Source: Helianthus annuus (Eukaryota; Streptophyta; Magnoliopsida; Asterales; Asteraceae). From it: 64,000 bases of DNA. The notes beneath the pieces were generated by a model, which saw nothing but the letters and a program-made list of their open reading frames with translations, did not search any database and had not been told where the DNA came from. Position numbers and translations under genes: made by a program. The DNA lies in assembly GCF_002127325.2 (NCBI RefSeq), contig NC_035436.2, forward strand, positions 30,963,558 through 31,027,557, in the 5' to 3' direction. Positions within the stretch are counted from its first letter, which is position 1. Each line of letters begins with the position of its first letter. Shown here in pieces: positions 22,970 to 35,683 of the stretch.

Positions 22970-25900
22970 ATGGCCGATACCAAATTACACCCTGCTGTCA
23001 CGGTGTCAAACATTAAAAACTTCGTTTACGTTACCCTCAACAATGAAGCCGCTGACTACAACATGTGGTCAGAACTCTTCCGCATTCATTGCACGGCTTT
23101 CCTAGTAGCCGACCACCTTGAACCCCGTCCAACCAAGGCTGTCTCCTCCTCCACAGACAAACAAACAACCCCTCCTTCTTCGACCGACTCATGGGAACGC
23201 CTTGATGCCATAGTTCTTCAATGGATCTATGGCACCATCTCTCCGGGTCTTCTGAAAACCATTATCAAAAAGGGCACCGCTGCGTATGACGCCTGGGTGG
23301 CGATTAAAAATCTCTTCCAAGACAACAAAGCTACCCGTGCCCTCTACCTGAAACAGCAATTCGCCAACACTCGCCTTGAAAACTTCTCTTCCATGCATGA
23401 ATATTGTCAAACCATCAAAGTTTTAGCTGACCAACTCAACAATGTTGATGCCCTTGTTGATGAACAAGATCTGGTCCTACAAACTATCGTTGGGCTTACT
23501 GAGCAATATGAGACAGTGGGTACCATTCTCCAAAATACTAAGCCATTACTCTCCTTCGTTGAGGATCGTTCTCAACTTTGCATGAACGAAACAACCAAAG
23601 CCAATCAAGCCCTTCACTCCGCCAACAAAGCCGCCACCGCCCTTCATGTTCACAGCCAATCCTCTCCTGCTATACCCACACCCGCCTCCCAAACCAACTC
23701 GGACCCCATGCGTGGACGGCCCAAGACCCGCGGTCGCGGAAAGGGCCGCTTTCCATCTAATCAGTCCAGCAGGCCCAGATCACAAACTACCCAATATCCA
23801 CAGCCCAATCATCCCTACATCAACTTTCCAAATAATTGGGCCTCTACCCAATGGGTCGCCCTCCTCAACAACCAAAACCGCTTCAGCCCACAACAAACCA
23901 ACCCACCATGTCCCTACCCTTCCACCCTACGGTCCAACACCTCACAAGGAATTCTCGGCCCCCACCCTGCTCAGGCCCACGTGGCTACCTACAGTCCAAC
24001 ACCAACGGATATTGCACAGGCGCTCTACACACTCTCTATGAGTCAACCCACGGATCCGATTGGATACATGGATACTGGCGCAACAGGACATATGGAGCAA
24101 CCAGGTATAACCTCACCGTCTGTTTTTAATTCTTGCACTAATAAACAAATAATTGTTGGCAATGGCACCTCTATTCCTGTTGTTGGACAAGGCAACAAAA
24201 CCTTACCACCACCCTTTCCACCCTTTAAATTGAACAATATACTTTATGCCCCTAACCTTATCAAAAACCTCATATCTGTCCGTCGACTAACGACTGACAA
24301 CCTTCTTTCCATTGAATTTGACCCTTTTGGTTTTCTTGTGAAGGACCTCAAGACCAAGGAACCTATCCTATGATGCAATAGCTAGGGAGACCTCTACCCC
24401 CTCACCACCAACTTCATCAAATCTCATAAATTTCTATCTCCCACCACTCTCCTCTACAATGTCCTCCCCGTCTACACACACCTTCGTGTGTTTGGCTGCC
24501 TTTGCTACCCAATAACTCCTTCCACCACCATTCACAAACTAACTAACCGTTCCAAACCTTGTGTCTTTCTCGGTTATCCGACCAATCATCACGGGTATAA
24601 ATGTTTTGATCTCTCCACAAATCAAATGTTTATTTCCCGCCATGTTCAGTTTGAAGAGTCCATCTACCCCTTTGCCATTCAGCAACCAACCACCACTCAC
24701 TGGTACAACTTCCTCGACCATCCGTTTCACCCTCTCCTGTGGAACACCATCGGGTCCTCCTCGGCACTCGCACCCCCTACCGAACAGCCACCTCAACCAC
24801 TTGGCCCAACTGACCACTCCCCCACCATTCACACTACATCTGGCCCACTACCTCCCCCCGACCCAATACACGTAACGCCTCCCCTCTGGACCAACACGCA
24901 CCTGGTCCACCCACAACAACAAACCAACCACCCCACTGGCCCACCGACTAACCCCGGCCCAACAACAACCCCATTCGCCTCCCCTACGAACCACCAACCA
25001 AACACGCCACCTCCTTCCCCACCACCACCCGCTCCCACACAAGGCCGCACCATGCGCACTAGAGCAATGGACGGCATCCACAAACCTAAACAACTCTTCA
25101 ACCTTAACACTACTTCCATTGTCCCTATCCCCAAAACTCCACATCTTGCCTTGTCCACACCCGAATGGTCCAATGCCATGCACAACGAGTTTAGTGCACT
25201 TATTAAAAATGAGACTTGGGAGTTAGTACCTCGTCGCCCCAACATGAACATCATCCGTTGCATGTGGCTATTTAAACACAAATTTTGTTCTGATGGCACT
25301 TTAGAAAGATACAAAGCAAGGTTGGTGTGTGATGGTCGTAGCCAACAAGTTGGCATTGATTGTGGTGAAACATTCAGTCCAGTGGTCAAGCCCACTACCA
25401 TTCGGACCATTCTTACTTTGGCCCTCTCTCAGTCTTGGCCCATACATCAATTGGATGTAACCAATGCTTTCTTACACGGTCACTTATAGGAAACCGTCTA
25501 TATGGATCAACCCATGAGGTTTCGCCATCATGACTACCCTGACAATGTTTGCCGCCTCAAAAAGTCCCTCTATGGCCTCAAACAAGCTCCTAGGGCCTGG
25601 TATCAACGGTTTACTGATTTTGTTGTTCAACATGGGTTCACACAGTGCAAGTCGGATAATTCTTTATTTATCTATCATCATGGGACGGATGTCGCCTACC
25701 TTCTTATCTATGTTGACGACATCATCCTCACCACCTCCTCTGATCATTTGCGCCAGAAGCTTATGACCATCTTGGCCGGCGAGTTTGCAATGAAAGACTT
25801 GGGGCCTCTCTCTTATTTTTTGGGCATCTCGGTTGTTCGGACGGGTAACACTTTATTTCTTTCTCTGCGGTCCTACACTAAGGACATTATTCACCGTGCA

Positions 25901-26674
25901 GGGATGGATGCCTGCAAACCTGCGGCTACCCCTGTGGACACCCAGAGTAAATTATCCAGTGACCCGGACTCCCCTTACGATGATTCCACTACTTACAGGA
26001 GTCTAGCTGGTGCTTTGCAGTACCTTACATTCACCCGGCCTGACATCACTTACGCAGTACAGCAGATTTGTATGCATATGCACTCTCCCTGTCTGGCTCA
26101 TTGGAACGCTCTCAAACGTATCATTCGCTACTTACAGGGTACCATGGATTATGGTCTTCACTTGTCATCCTCGTCTGCTCTTCCTATCCGCGCCTACACA
26201 GATGCAGACTGGGCCGGTTGCCCTGAAACGAGACGATCCACGTCTGGCTATTGTGTTTATCTTGGGGATAATCTCGTTTCCTGGTCCTCTAAACGTCAGT
26301 CCACTATTGCTCGATCCAGTGCTGAAGCCGAGTACCGGGGAGTGGCCAATGTTGTAGCAGAAATATGTTGGCTCCATAATTTGCTTCTTGAACTACACCG
26401 GCCCCTATCCAAAGCATCCCTGGTCTACTGTGATAATGTGAGTGCCATTTATTTATCGGGGAACCCGGTTCAACATCAACGAACCAAACACATTGAGCTA
26501 GACATACACTTTGTCCGAGAACACGTTCAAAAGGGTTTAGTTCGCGTGCTGCATATGCCATCTCACTTCCAAATTGCGGATATCTTCACCAAAGGGCTGC
26601 CCCGGGTTCTATTTGACGATTTCAGATCTAGTCTCAGCATCCGTTCTCCTCCCGCTTCGACTGCGGGGGTGTAA
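22970..26674 (+). pseudogene. Copia gag-pol polyprotein, integrase core missing, three stops
   Basis: One reading frame runs from ATG 22970 (MADTKLHPAVTVSNIKN) to the stop at 26672-26674. Stops at 24371-24373 (TGA), 24383-24385 (TAG) and 25487-25489 (TAG) interrupt it, with no frameshift. Gag covers about the first 330 residues with an Arg/Gly-rich tail (RGRPKTRGRGKGR). The protease site is YMDTGATGHM near 24070. After the pre-integrase start (NSGDLYPLT-like) the sequence jumps to LRVFGCLCYP, the segment normally downstream of integrase. The zinc and DDE parts are therefore deleted. RT has QLDVTNAFLHG and IYVDDIILT. RNase H has ADWAGCPETRRSTSGYC and SSAEAEYRG. The RT-RNase H block (25502-26674) is open throughout. 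Confidence 0.93.
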
Positions 26675-26819
26675 TAGGCGCCAATCATGCCAGCATTAAT
26701 TGTAATTATTGTAATATAATTATTGTATTTATCATCTCCAAAAATAGGAGATTTCTTGTAACTATTTATATGGTTTATTGTTAATGAAAGAGACAAGAGA
26801 TTAATCTCAATATTCTACA
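26670..26819 (+). repeat. 3' LTR of the 150-bp-LTR copia element
   Basis: TGTAATAGGCGCC...TATTCTACA. The pol stop codon overlaps its first bases, so the coding region runs straight into the LTR as in many compact copia elements. Confidence 0.9.
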
Positions 26820-27956
26820 GTGTCCAATTGTTTAAATGGAGAAATGGTTTGAGGAATTTATAGTGCAATCGAAACACTGCTGGATTATGCCACGTTTCTT
26901 TTGTGACCAGCACATAGGACACGTGGTTTGAATTATGATGCATGGCTTGTAAAAGCCTCCCAAGCAGGTGTATATGAAAGCATGCTTCCACTTTTCATTT
27001 CATTTACCTATTAATAGATATTTTATATCCTTACATTTATAAAGGTGTTGTACAGTAACTTGCTTTTTGATTTTTTTTTTGTCTTTTTGTTTTACCTTTT
27101 GATTTTTTTGCCTTTTTTATTTTTGTATTTTTATATACTTATACCTTTCAATTTTCAGCGTTAACACTTACAACCCGTTAAATTTTTAAGAACTTTGTAA
27201 TCGAGTTTTACGTGCTTATTTTATGTATGTGTTGGCATAAATTCAAATTATTTTACGTTTAGACATAAATTTTTCTCAGAAATGAGTTATATCAAATATA
27301 ATATGTTTTATACTTATTATTATATACGTTTTTCAATTGTTCTATGTTTTGATGCAATTTTTTTTCTTCTGAAAATGAGTCGGGTCAAATATAATATATT
27401 TTCTTGCTTATTTTTTATGTATGTTTTCCATTATTCTACGTTTTGACGTGAATTTTATTCGGAAACGAGTTGGGTCAAATATAATACGTTTTCACTAGAC
27501 GGTATAAATTCGAGTCACTTTACGTCCGACACCACGTCATAAATGTTTTCTTATGTGCTTATTTTTATGCACGTGTTAGTATAAAGTCAAGTTGGTCTAC
27601 GTATTGACGTACATTACAATTAGCAAGTTGTGTGAATAGTTTTCATCCTATTTGTTTTTTTTTTTTTTTGTGCTTTCTTGATTTTTTCGACTTTATTTTT
27701 TTTACTTTTCTTTATATTTAGTGTTTTAATTTAAGGTTCCTTTTTCATTAAAGTTATATTTAAGATAGAGTTTATATTAATGAATTTAAATCAATTTGTC
27801 TCGCTATTCAATTTAAATTTATTTTTATGTTTTTTTTTTTTTTGTGGATGTAAGACATGTTTTATATTCTTTTAAGCATATTTCTTTCGGTTTTTATACA
27901 GAACCAAAATAGATATCGACTTAAACCCCGCTGCAAAGCGTGGGTAATCTTACTAG
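26820..27956 (+). mobile_element. Helitron-like DNA ending in hairpin and CTAG
   Basis: The 3' end has the hairpin CCCCGCTGCAAAGCGTGGG (27926-27944), a short spacer and CTAG (27953-27956) next to T. The T-rich body shares phrases such as GGGTCAAATATAATACGTTT and CGGTATAAATTCGAGT with the element ending at 56945, so they are related. The 5' TC end is not identified. The first about 200 bp may be ordinary flank. No ORF has support. Confidence 0.55.
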
Positions 27957-28044
27957 TTAATATTAATTCTCTTCCACTTTCTTTCTTTCAATTAGTTTAT
28001 ATTTTTTTGTGGAGGGGCCAGCATTCTAATTTTATGGTGACATA

Positions 28045-28053
28045 ATATATATA
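28045..28053 (+). promoter_or_regulatory. Candidate TATA box of monooxygenase gene A
   Basis: TATATATAA about 75 bp upstream of the ATG, in an AT-rich leader directly downstream of a Helitron 3' end. No transcript data are available. An insertion so close to the start may have replaced or changed the native promoter. Confidence 0.35.
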
Positions 28054-28123
28054 ATCTAACTGCTACCCACTAATGGATTTAGTTAAAAAATAAACACTTA
28101 CCCTCACTAAGAAATAAATCACG

Positions 28124-31100
28124 ATGTGTGACGAAGAAGTGGTGATAATAGGGGCAGGGATCAGTGGGCTAGCGACAGCCCTCGCTCTTCACAAGAAAGG
28201 GATCAAAAGCGTAGTAATGGAGAGATCAGAAACTCTAAGGAATGATGGATCAGCAATCGGAATCCGGCCAAATGGGTGGCGAGCCCTGAATCAGCTTGGC
28301 GTCGCGGATATCCTTCGTCGCACTTCTATCCCTTTACAAAGGTCCCTCATATTTTTCCCTCCTTTTGCTAATAGTTAGTTTTCAAAATCCATTGCAACTA
28401 TGTGAAGAAGCTCTATATGATGGATAATACGCAGCAGTAATTAGAACATCAAAACAAATAAGAAATTCACATGTGAACAAAATTCAAACAAAATAAGAAT
28501 AAAACTAAACTGATCAAATACATTCTTTTTAACAAAAAAAAATTTATACTTAAATACCACGTAACCTTACACTAAGTCATGGATAACTAATTAAATTCAT
28601 AATTAGCGATTAATAAGTTCAAGTTAAAAGGTTATACATAATTGAGTCAAAGAGGATTATGAGTGATCCAATTAGAACATATCTTAAAGAAAGAAGGCAC
28701 CTAACTAGAGAGATGGACAGGTTCTAAATTTAAAGATAAGTTAAATGCTATTTTAGTCCTTATGGTTTGAGTCATTTTGTCAGTTTAGTCTAAAGGTTTC
28801 ATTTTTCACCTGTTGGTCCAAAAAGGTTTCACCGTTGCCATTTTAGTCCATTAGGTTAACTTCATCCATTTTTTCTGTTAACAAGAAAGGAAATTCGGTC
28901 ATTTATATGTGATTCTATTAACAAGAAGGGCAATTCGGCCATATAAAATAACCGAATTACCTTTCTGGTTAACAGAAAAAATAGATGAAGTTAACCCATT
29001 GGACTAAAATGGCAACGGTGAAACCTTTGTAGACCCATAGGTGAAAAATGAAACATTTGTACTAAACTGGTAAAATGACCAAAACTATAGGGACTAAAAT
29101 GGCATTTAACTATTTAAAGATTAAAGAATTTGAAATTTCTTTTCTTTTTTTCAACTAAATCTAACTACTATAATACTTGTCATCATATTAGGCCATCACT
29201 TATAGATAATTATTATTTTAATTTAATCTTTTCTAATTAATTATAGATAATCCTCCTACAAAATATAATTTATCTTATATTATAGATAATTCTCCTACTA
29301 AATATTATTAGTTTAATATCTTATGAATAATTATTATTTAGTTTAATCTCCTTCTCATTTATAATATTCTTTATTTGAATTAATTATATTTGAATGCTTT
29401 GTTTAGTTTGGTATAAAATAAATTTTACAAAACTTAAAATAAAATTAACTAATATTATTTATCATTTATACATTTACGGAGTTTTAAATAAAGGGTTAAA
29501 TTTATTGAGACTTCGTTAACAAATTTTGCAACAACAGAATAATCTATTTTTATCACGAAAAAGAAACTTTGTATTAATATATTAAATATTTTTATTTTCA
29601 CTGTATAAAATTACATTTACTCGACCCATGTAACAATGAGGTTTTTTAAGATATAACTTTTTATTATTTGACATATAAAATTAGATTTACTCAATTCGTA
29701 CAATACACGAGGTTTTTTAAGGATATATATTTTTTTATTATTTAGTACAGAAAATTACATTTATTAAAACCGTGTAATGCGCATATTTTTAAAGATGTAT
29801 TTTTTTTTGTTTGATATATAAAATTACATTTATTCAACCCGTGTAATAAATGAGGTTTAAAGATGTATTATTTTATTATTTGATAAACATTAATATTACA
29901 TTTATTTAACCCGTGTAATACACGTGGTTTTAAAGATATAACTTTTTTATTTTGTATATAAAATTACATTTATTCAACATGTACAATATGGTTCTTATAG
30001 ATATAATTTTTTGTTATTTAATATATAAAATTATGTTTATTCAACCCGTACAATAAATGAGGTTTTAAAGATATGTTGTTTTATTATTTAGTATATAAAA
30101 TTTATTTATTCAACCACGTGTAATACACGGGGTTATAACCTACTTCATAATATAACAGCACGTTAAAAGTTGAATGGTTTTTAAAGGGACGGATCTAGGG
30201 GTGTTTTGGGGGTTCCTGGGAACCCCCTCGATTTGGAAAAAATAGTGGAAATCTCGTATGATTTGGAAAAAATTAGTGAGAATCTACCAAAAGGAACCCA
30301 GTAAAAAATGTTCTTGGATCCGCCACTGTTTTTAAGTGGTAATTTCAGACATGACGACACAGAAAATAATTAAGTTTTGAATTGAACGCAAATAGGTTGA
30401 GTTTTCAATTCATATGTATAAGTCTTTTAATAAACGTACCATGTTTAAGTTTTATTAAAATGAAAAAGTTTGCACAGATCAATAATTGGTATATTGAAGT
30501 GGTTTTTAAAAGTATTCTTGAATATTTATATCCTGTAAAGTGTTTTTGAAGGCTTGAAAAGAGTAGATAAAAGATGTATGTGTTGTATATAGGTTTGAAG
30601 GTTTTACAATGTATTCGGGTTATGGGTTGTATATAGGTTAGAGGGTTTTACATGTATTCGGGTTAATATTGATATGTTTAACATGGATGATTATATTGGT
30701 TTTTTTGGGTTCATTTACGGTAAGCAATTAACCGTTACCGAACTGACTAACATTATTAACACCCATTATAACAAATCTAATTTAAAAGAATATTTTTTCT
30801 ATTTTTTTGTTTAAATTAAAAAATCATTTACGAATTTTGTAACATCATGTTTGTCACTTATTTGGTATATATATCATCAATAATGAGTCAATGATGCTAA
30901 CATGTGATGGTACTTCTTGTCTTTGTATAGAGAAAGGGTCGTATCGCTTGATGGAGGGAAACAACAAGACATCTTATTGTAAGTTTTTATAAGCTTAGAT
31001 GACTTAACGAATGACATATTCGAAGTTGTTTTTTTGGTTAACTTGTTATATATTTAGAATTTAATAATGTGAAAATAGTGTAGAATTGCGTTTGCTTATG

Positions 31101-34100
31101 TAGATCCACATGTTTTGTTTTTTATTCAAATTTGTCAATATAATAATTTAGATTTTTTTGAAAGGTGAATTTCTTTAATCCTTGTCGTCTGTAGGAGTTG
31201 AACCCAAGACCTTTCCATTCCTAACCTAGGTGTTTTAAAGTCTTTGCCTTTGCCAATGGACTACCACCCCATTGATATATAAATAATAATTTAGATGACA
31301 ACTGCTTTTTTGATAAACTATCATATAGTTGTAGTATTATATTCATGGGTTAAGATAGACTGAATCAATCAATTTTTATATATTTTTGGATCAACTCATT
31401 TGTATGTTAAATATTTTAGTTTAATAGGGAATGATTTTTTGTATGTTCAATCTTAACTCTTAAGTTTTATTATAAAATACATTTAATTTATAATATAAAA
31501 CATATTTTTATTAAAAACGGGTTAAAAGGTCAAATGATAAAACTCATTTGTATGATAAAACTTAAGAGTTAAATATTTTTGGTGACCATTGAAATTATCT
31601 GATCTGAAAGTAACTACACGTCTCTCAGATCATCTGTGGAAATCTCTGTTTCTCCAACATTGTAGCGTTTTAAATTCTATTTTTTTTTTGTGTTACTCAA
31701 ACATATATTATGCTGATTTTTCGATTCAATACTTCTAACTAAAAATCAACTCGTTTTAATTGATTTGAGTAAGAAAAATTATAGGCTAAGCCACCGAAAA
31801 AAAGAACCAAGGGACTTAATTATTAAAATCATGAAAGCGTAACACTCTGGCACATCCAATCTACAAGCGTGAATTTTGTAACACATTTAGCCAAATGAGT
31901 CGTGTTTGTGTCAACCTAACAAATTAACGATTGACCTTTTAACCCCTTTTTTTTATAAAAATATGTTTTATATAATAAATTAAATGTATTTTATGATAAA
32001 ACTTAAGAGTTAACACTACAAGAAATTTAGTGCTTTACCAACACAAAGTATGCGTGGGAAAAAGCATATAGAGTGTTGGTAGTTGTCTTTACCTACACAT
32101 AAATTAAGTGTAATGATGTGTAGACTCGTGACTGTGGATATAGGCCATTACCCACACATAAGTTATGTGTAGGTATATAGCAAGCTATACCTACACATAT
32201 ATGTGTGGCTAAAAGTCATTTATATGTGTGGTTAAAAGTAAAACAATTTGTTTAGAAGGCATTTGACATGGCAGGTGACGTGGCATCTGACATGGCAGGT
32301 GATGTGGCATCCGACGTGGCAAGTGACATGGCATCTGACGTGGCAGATGACGTGGCATGAATATATGTGTAAGTAAAGGTAATCTTATATGTAGGTAAAA
32401 GTAATATTATGTGTAGGTAAATGTTAAAGATGTGTTGGTATTGATCTTAATATGTGTTGAAACAAATGTAAACTAAAAGGCAGTAAAATCATACATAATG
32501 TCATAAACGTCACCATTGATTAATACATGAAACAAAGTGCCAATTTGATTAATACATGAAACAAATGTAAACTACAAGGCAATAAAATCATAAATAATCA
32601 AAAGGCTTGCCAAGTTAACAAGAGAATCAAGAGTTGGATCTTGACCATTGTCAACCGGCAAGCACACCTGCACCAGCCACAGCTCTGAGAATGTTAGCAC
32701 CTCCACCCTTGAACAATGATTTGACACCTTCCTTTTTCACGATTTGGTTGAACGCGTCAAATATGTTCTAGTACTTGACGGCTTCCCCAGATGTCATCAT
32801 CATTCTTCTTCGCACTGTGTCAATCGGGTACGAGGCTAGACCAGTTCCGTTTGTGATCAACCAACCGAGCGCAAAGCTAGCCGAGCCGAGCCAGTTCGGT
32901 TTAAAACCAAGCCGAGCCTGAGCTTAGATTTTCAGCTCGGTTTCAAATCTGAGCCGAGCTAGCTCGGTTTATAATCTAGTCGAGCCCGAGCATGCCCTAG
33001 CTCGTCTCGGCTCGGCTCACGAACAGCCCTAGAGAAAATGCTTGATGATAACTGTGGGAATATTTCAGTTTCTTAAGAAGAGGAATGGCATCAGAAGTTG
33101 GTGGATAAGTGACATAAGGAGCCTTAACCCTGTTAAGGGGTATAAATGTAACTCTACCAACTTTCTCTCCACTAAGGTGTCGATTTACTTGAGTTGATAT
33201 TTCATCACTTTCAACCACAACATGGAATAAGCTGCACAGACAAACATATAAATGTATAGAAAGAAGCAGGCAATTATGAAAACCAGTACGTCAAAAGACT
33301 ATGTAAACCTGTTTCCAACGGTCACTTCAACAGCAGTAAATAAGTTTTCATCACATTCAAGCAACTCAATAATTGAACCATACACTCCGGAAATGTTGTA
33401 CTCCCTGCAGATTCTCCAAATACAATTGATTCCCCTTCTTATGTCCTGTTGATATCACCATATGAGTAAATGAGATAAAACTTAGGATATGTATCTAGGT
33501 ATACGTACACGTGAAGATACATCTCCATATTAGTATACAAGTATATATGTCCGAACATATGTGTATGCAGATACTTAATGGGGTTCAATAGTTCAAAGCA
33601 GGAGTTCTAAAACACTGATAGAAGTATGTTCACATACATATGTAGTGAATACAAGTACTTCTTCATATATGGATATGTGTCTAGGTAAATCAATGTACAT
33701 CAGTACATGTATATCATCTATCAACACCTACATGTATGTAACAACATTCACACCTCCTAGAAGCTAAAATAGATTTAAGAGAATAAAGCTGATGCATAAA
33801 ATTTGTATGATCGGATATAAACATACCCTAGGAGTAGCATGATCTAAGGCTTTTTCTGCCTTCACAACTTCAGCTTTAAAACGCACAATTTCAGCATTAA
33901 CTGCACTTTCTGTCCCCCACAATAACCTACATAAGTAATGACCTTCAGTGTCTGGTGCAATAAATCGAACCATGAGATGCAAAATTAGGACAGAACTGTA
34001 CAACCAAACCGGAACCAGTATAATCAGTTCTGGTTATTGCAAAAATCATGTTCTTCGTTCAGACCAATATAGTTACATTGCACACCTCTAAATTGATAAA

Positions 34101-35625
34101 TTAATAGAAAAAAATGCAGGTGTACTTTCGCTTATCATGAAGTTCGTCCCTCTTTGCCTTTTGCCGATTAAAACCTTTTCGATAACCTGATATTCTAGCT
34201 TCCAAAGCAGCTATCTCTGCTTCACGACCTTTGACATGTGTTTGTGCTGCCAAATCTCTTTCAAGTTTACTATATTATCATTCAGTTCCTATAATGTACA
34301 AGAAAACCAAACATGATTTAGTGACCGTAAAAGACTAAATATATATGTCTTTAATTTCATATTCCATTACCTTATCTATTCATTCATAATCCAATGCTTG
34401 AATGTCTATATTTAAACAATACAATGATTACCTGCTTCTCATTTAAAGACAGAAGCTTTTCATACTTATCAATATCTTTTTGAAGCCATTAATCACGCGC
34501 AGCTTTAGAGTGAAACTGGGTCGCACGCCCTTGTTTCTGATAGCTCAGCTGCTTTTCCAGCAACTTAATTCACAATCCAACTCGCAAAATTGTCCCACTC
34601 GCTTTGCTTTCCCCCCCCCCCCCCCCACACACACACACACATATTATGTATTCAGCCATCTTTCAAAGGATATAGGTAAATCACATTTGTAGCAAGATAT
34701 AAAGGAAGATAAAAAGATGTGCCAACTTTGTCAATAAAGTTAGCATGTTAAGAAGTGACTGCATTGCATTGGCACCATTTGAAGCCTTCTTTTAGAAAAG
34801 AAAACAAATACAAGACAGAAGAGGAATAAAAAAAACATGTATGTAAACTTAAAATTTATAGTGTCCTCTAACGATTCCTAACTTATAATTACATAAAGAA
34901 AAAAAAAACTTATATCAATGCCGCATTAAACTTTCTACTCTGATAGAGCCGCAAAAACCTCCTTTCTAGTTTATTTTAAGTTTAGTTAATGTTAATTTCG
35001 CATTGTTAAGGATGATAGCATCGATCGGACAAAGTAGACGTGCTGGAAGAAAAAAAAAAGTAAACGTGTGGAAAGCAGAAAACATACGTGGTTTAGGAGA
35101 TTGAATCACCAGTTTTTCATGATGGATGAAAATTCCAGAAGAAAGGAGAGAATAGAGATCCTTCAAGTTGCTTGTGTTGGTTAATAGAAACTTTGACATA
35201 CCAATTATCTTCTTGTAATCTACAAAAGCATTAAAAAAATTCAAAATTTCCATTTGCAATGGTTTTTTAAGTTTGTCTCAAAGCAATAAAAAACTTACTA
35301 TTGACCTATGGATCGACCACGAGGTTGCTTGCAGCACCGCTGCCATTCACCATTGCAGCCATCGCAGCATGTTGCCATCCACCATCCCATCTTTAGCTGT
35401 AAAAGTAATATAACTCAACATTATCATTTGCTAATTATATCGACTATGTGGCTGCTCGGGCATGGCTGCTTCTTTTGGTTGACCAACAAAACTTCTCATC
35501 CATTTATCTATTTTTAAATATAGTTAATTAACTAGAGTGTTCCGATAGCTTTCGAGAGACCCCAATGATAAGAACTCAGTGACGACTTGATGAAACATGC
35601 AAAAACAATAATATTAGTTTATTAC

Positions 35626-35683
<58 letters not shown>

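Larger units (their letters stand above)
22694..26819 (+). mobile_element. Ty1/copia element with 150-bp LTRs and deleted integrase
   Basis: LTRs at 22694-22843 and 26670-26819 differ at five positions by eye (including TC against TG at the first two bases). TGGTATCA follows the 5' LTR as primer site, and CTGCGGGGG precedes the 3' LTR as polypurine tract. GCGTC (22691-22695) and GTGTC (26820-26824) may be a diverged target duplication if the LTR starts at TAATAGG. The single gag-pol frame has three stops and lacks the integrase core. It begins only ten bases after the target duplication of the gypsy element. The very short LTRs suggest the Ale/Retrofit type (inference). Confidence 0.92.

Noticed and set aside
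24829..25410. 193-codon minus-strand ORF (and 24848-25183)
   Set aside because: Shadow of the proline- and threonine-rich linker of the copia polyprotein on the plus strand; composition is low complexity.
31190..31275. tRNA gene suggested by box A and box B motifs
   Set aside because: Box spacing and lack of a cloverleaf, together with 13-bp flanking duplications, indicate a SINE.
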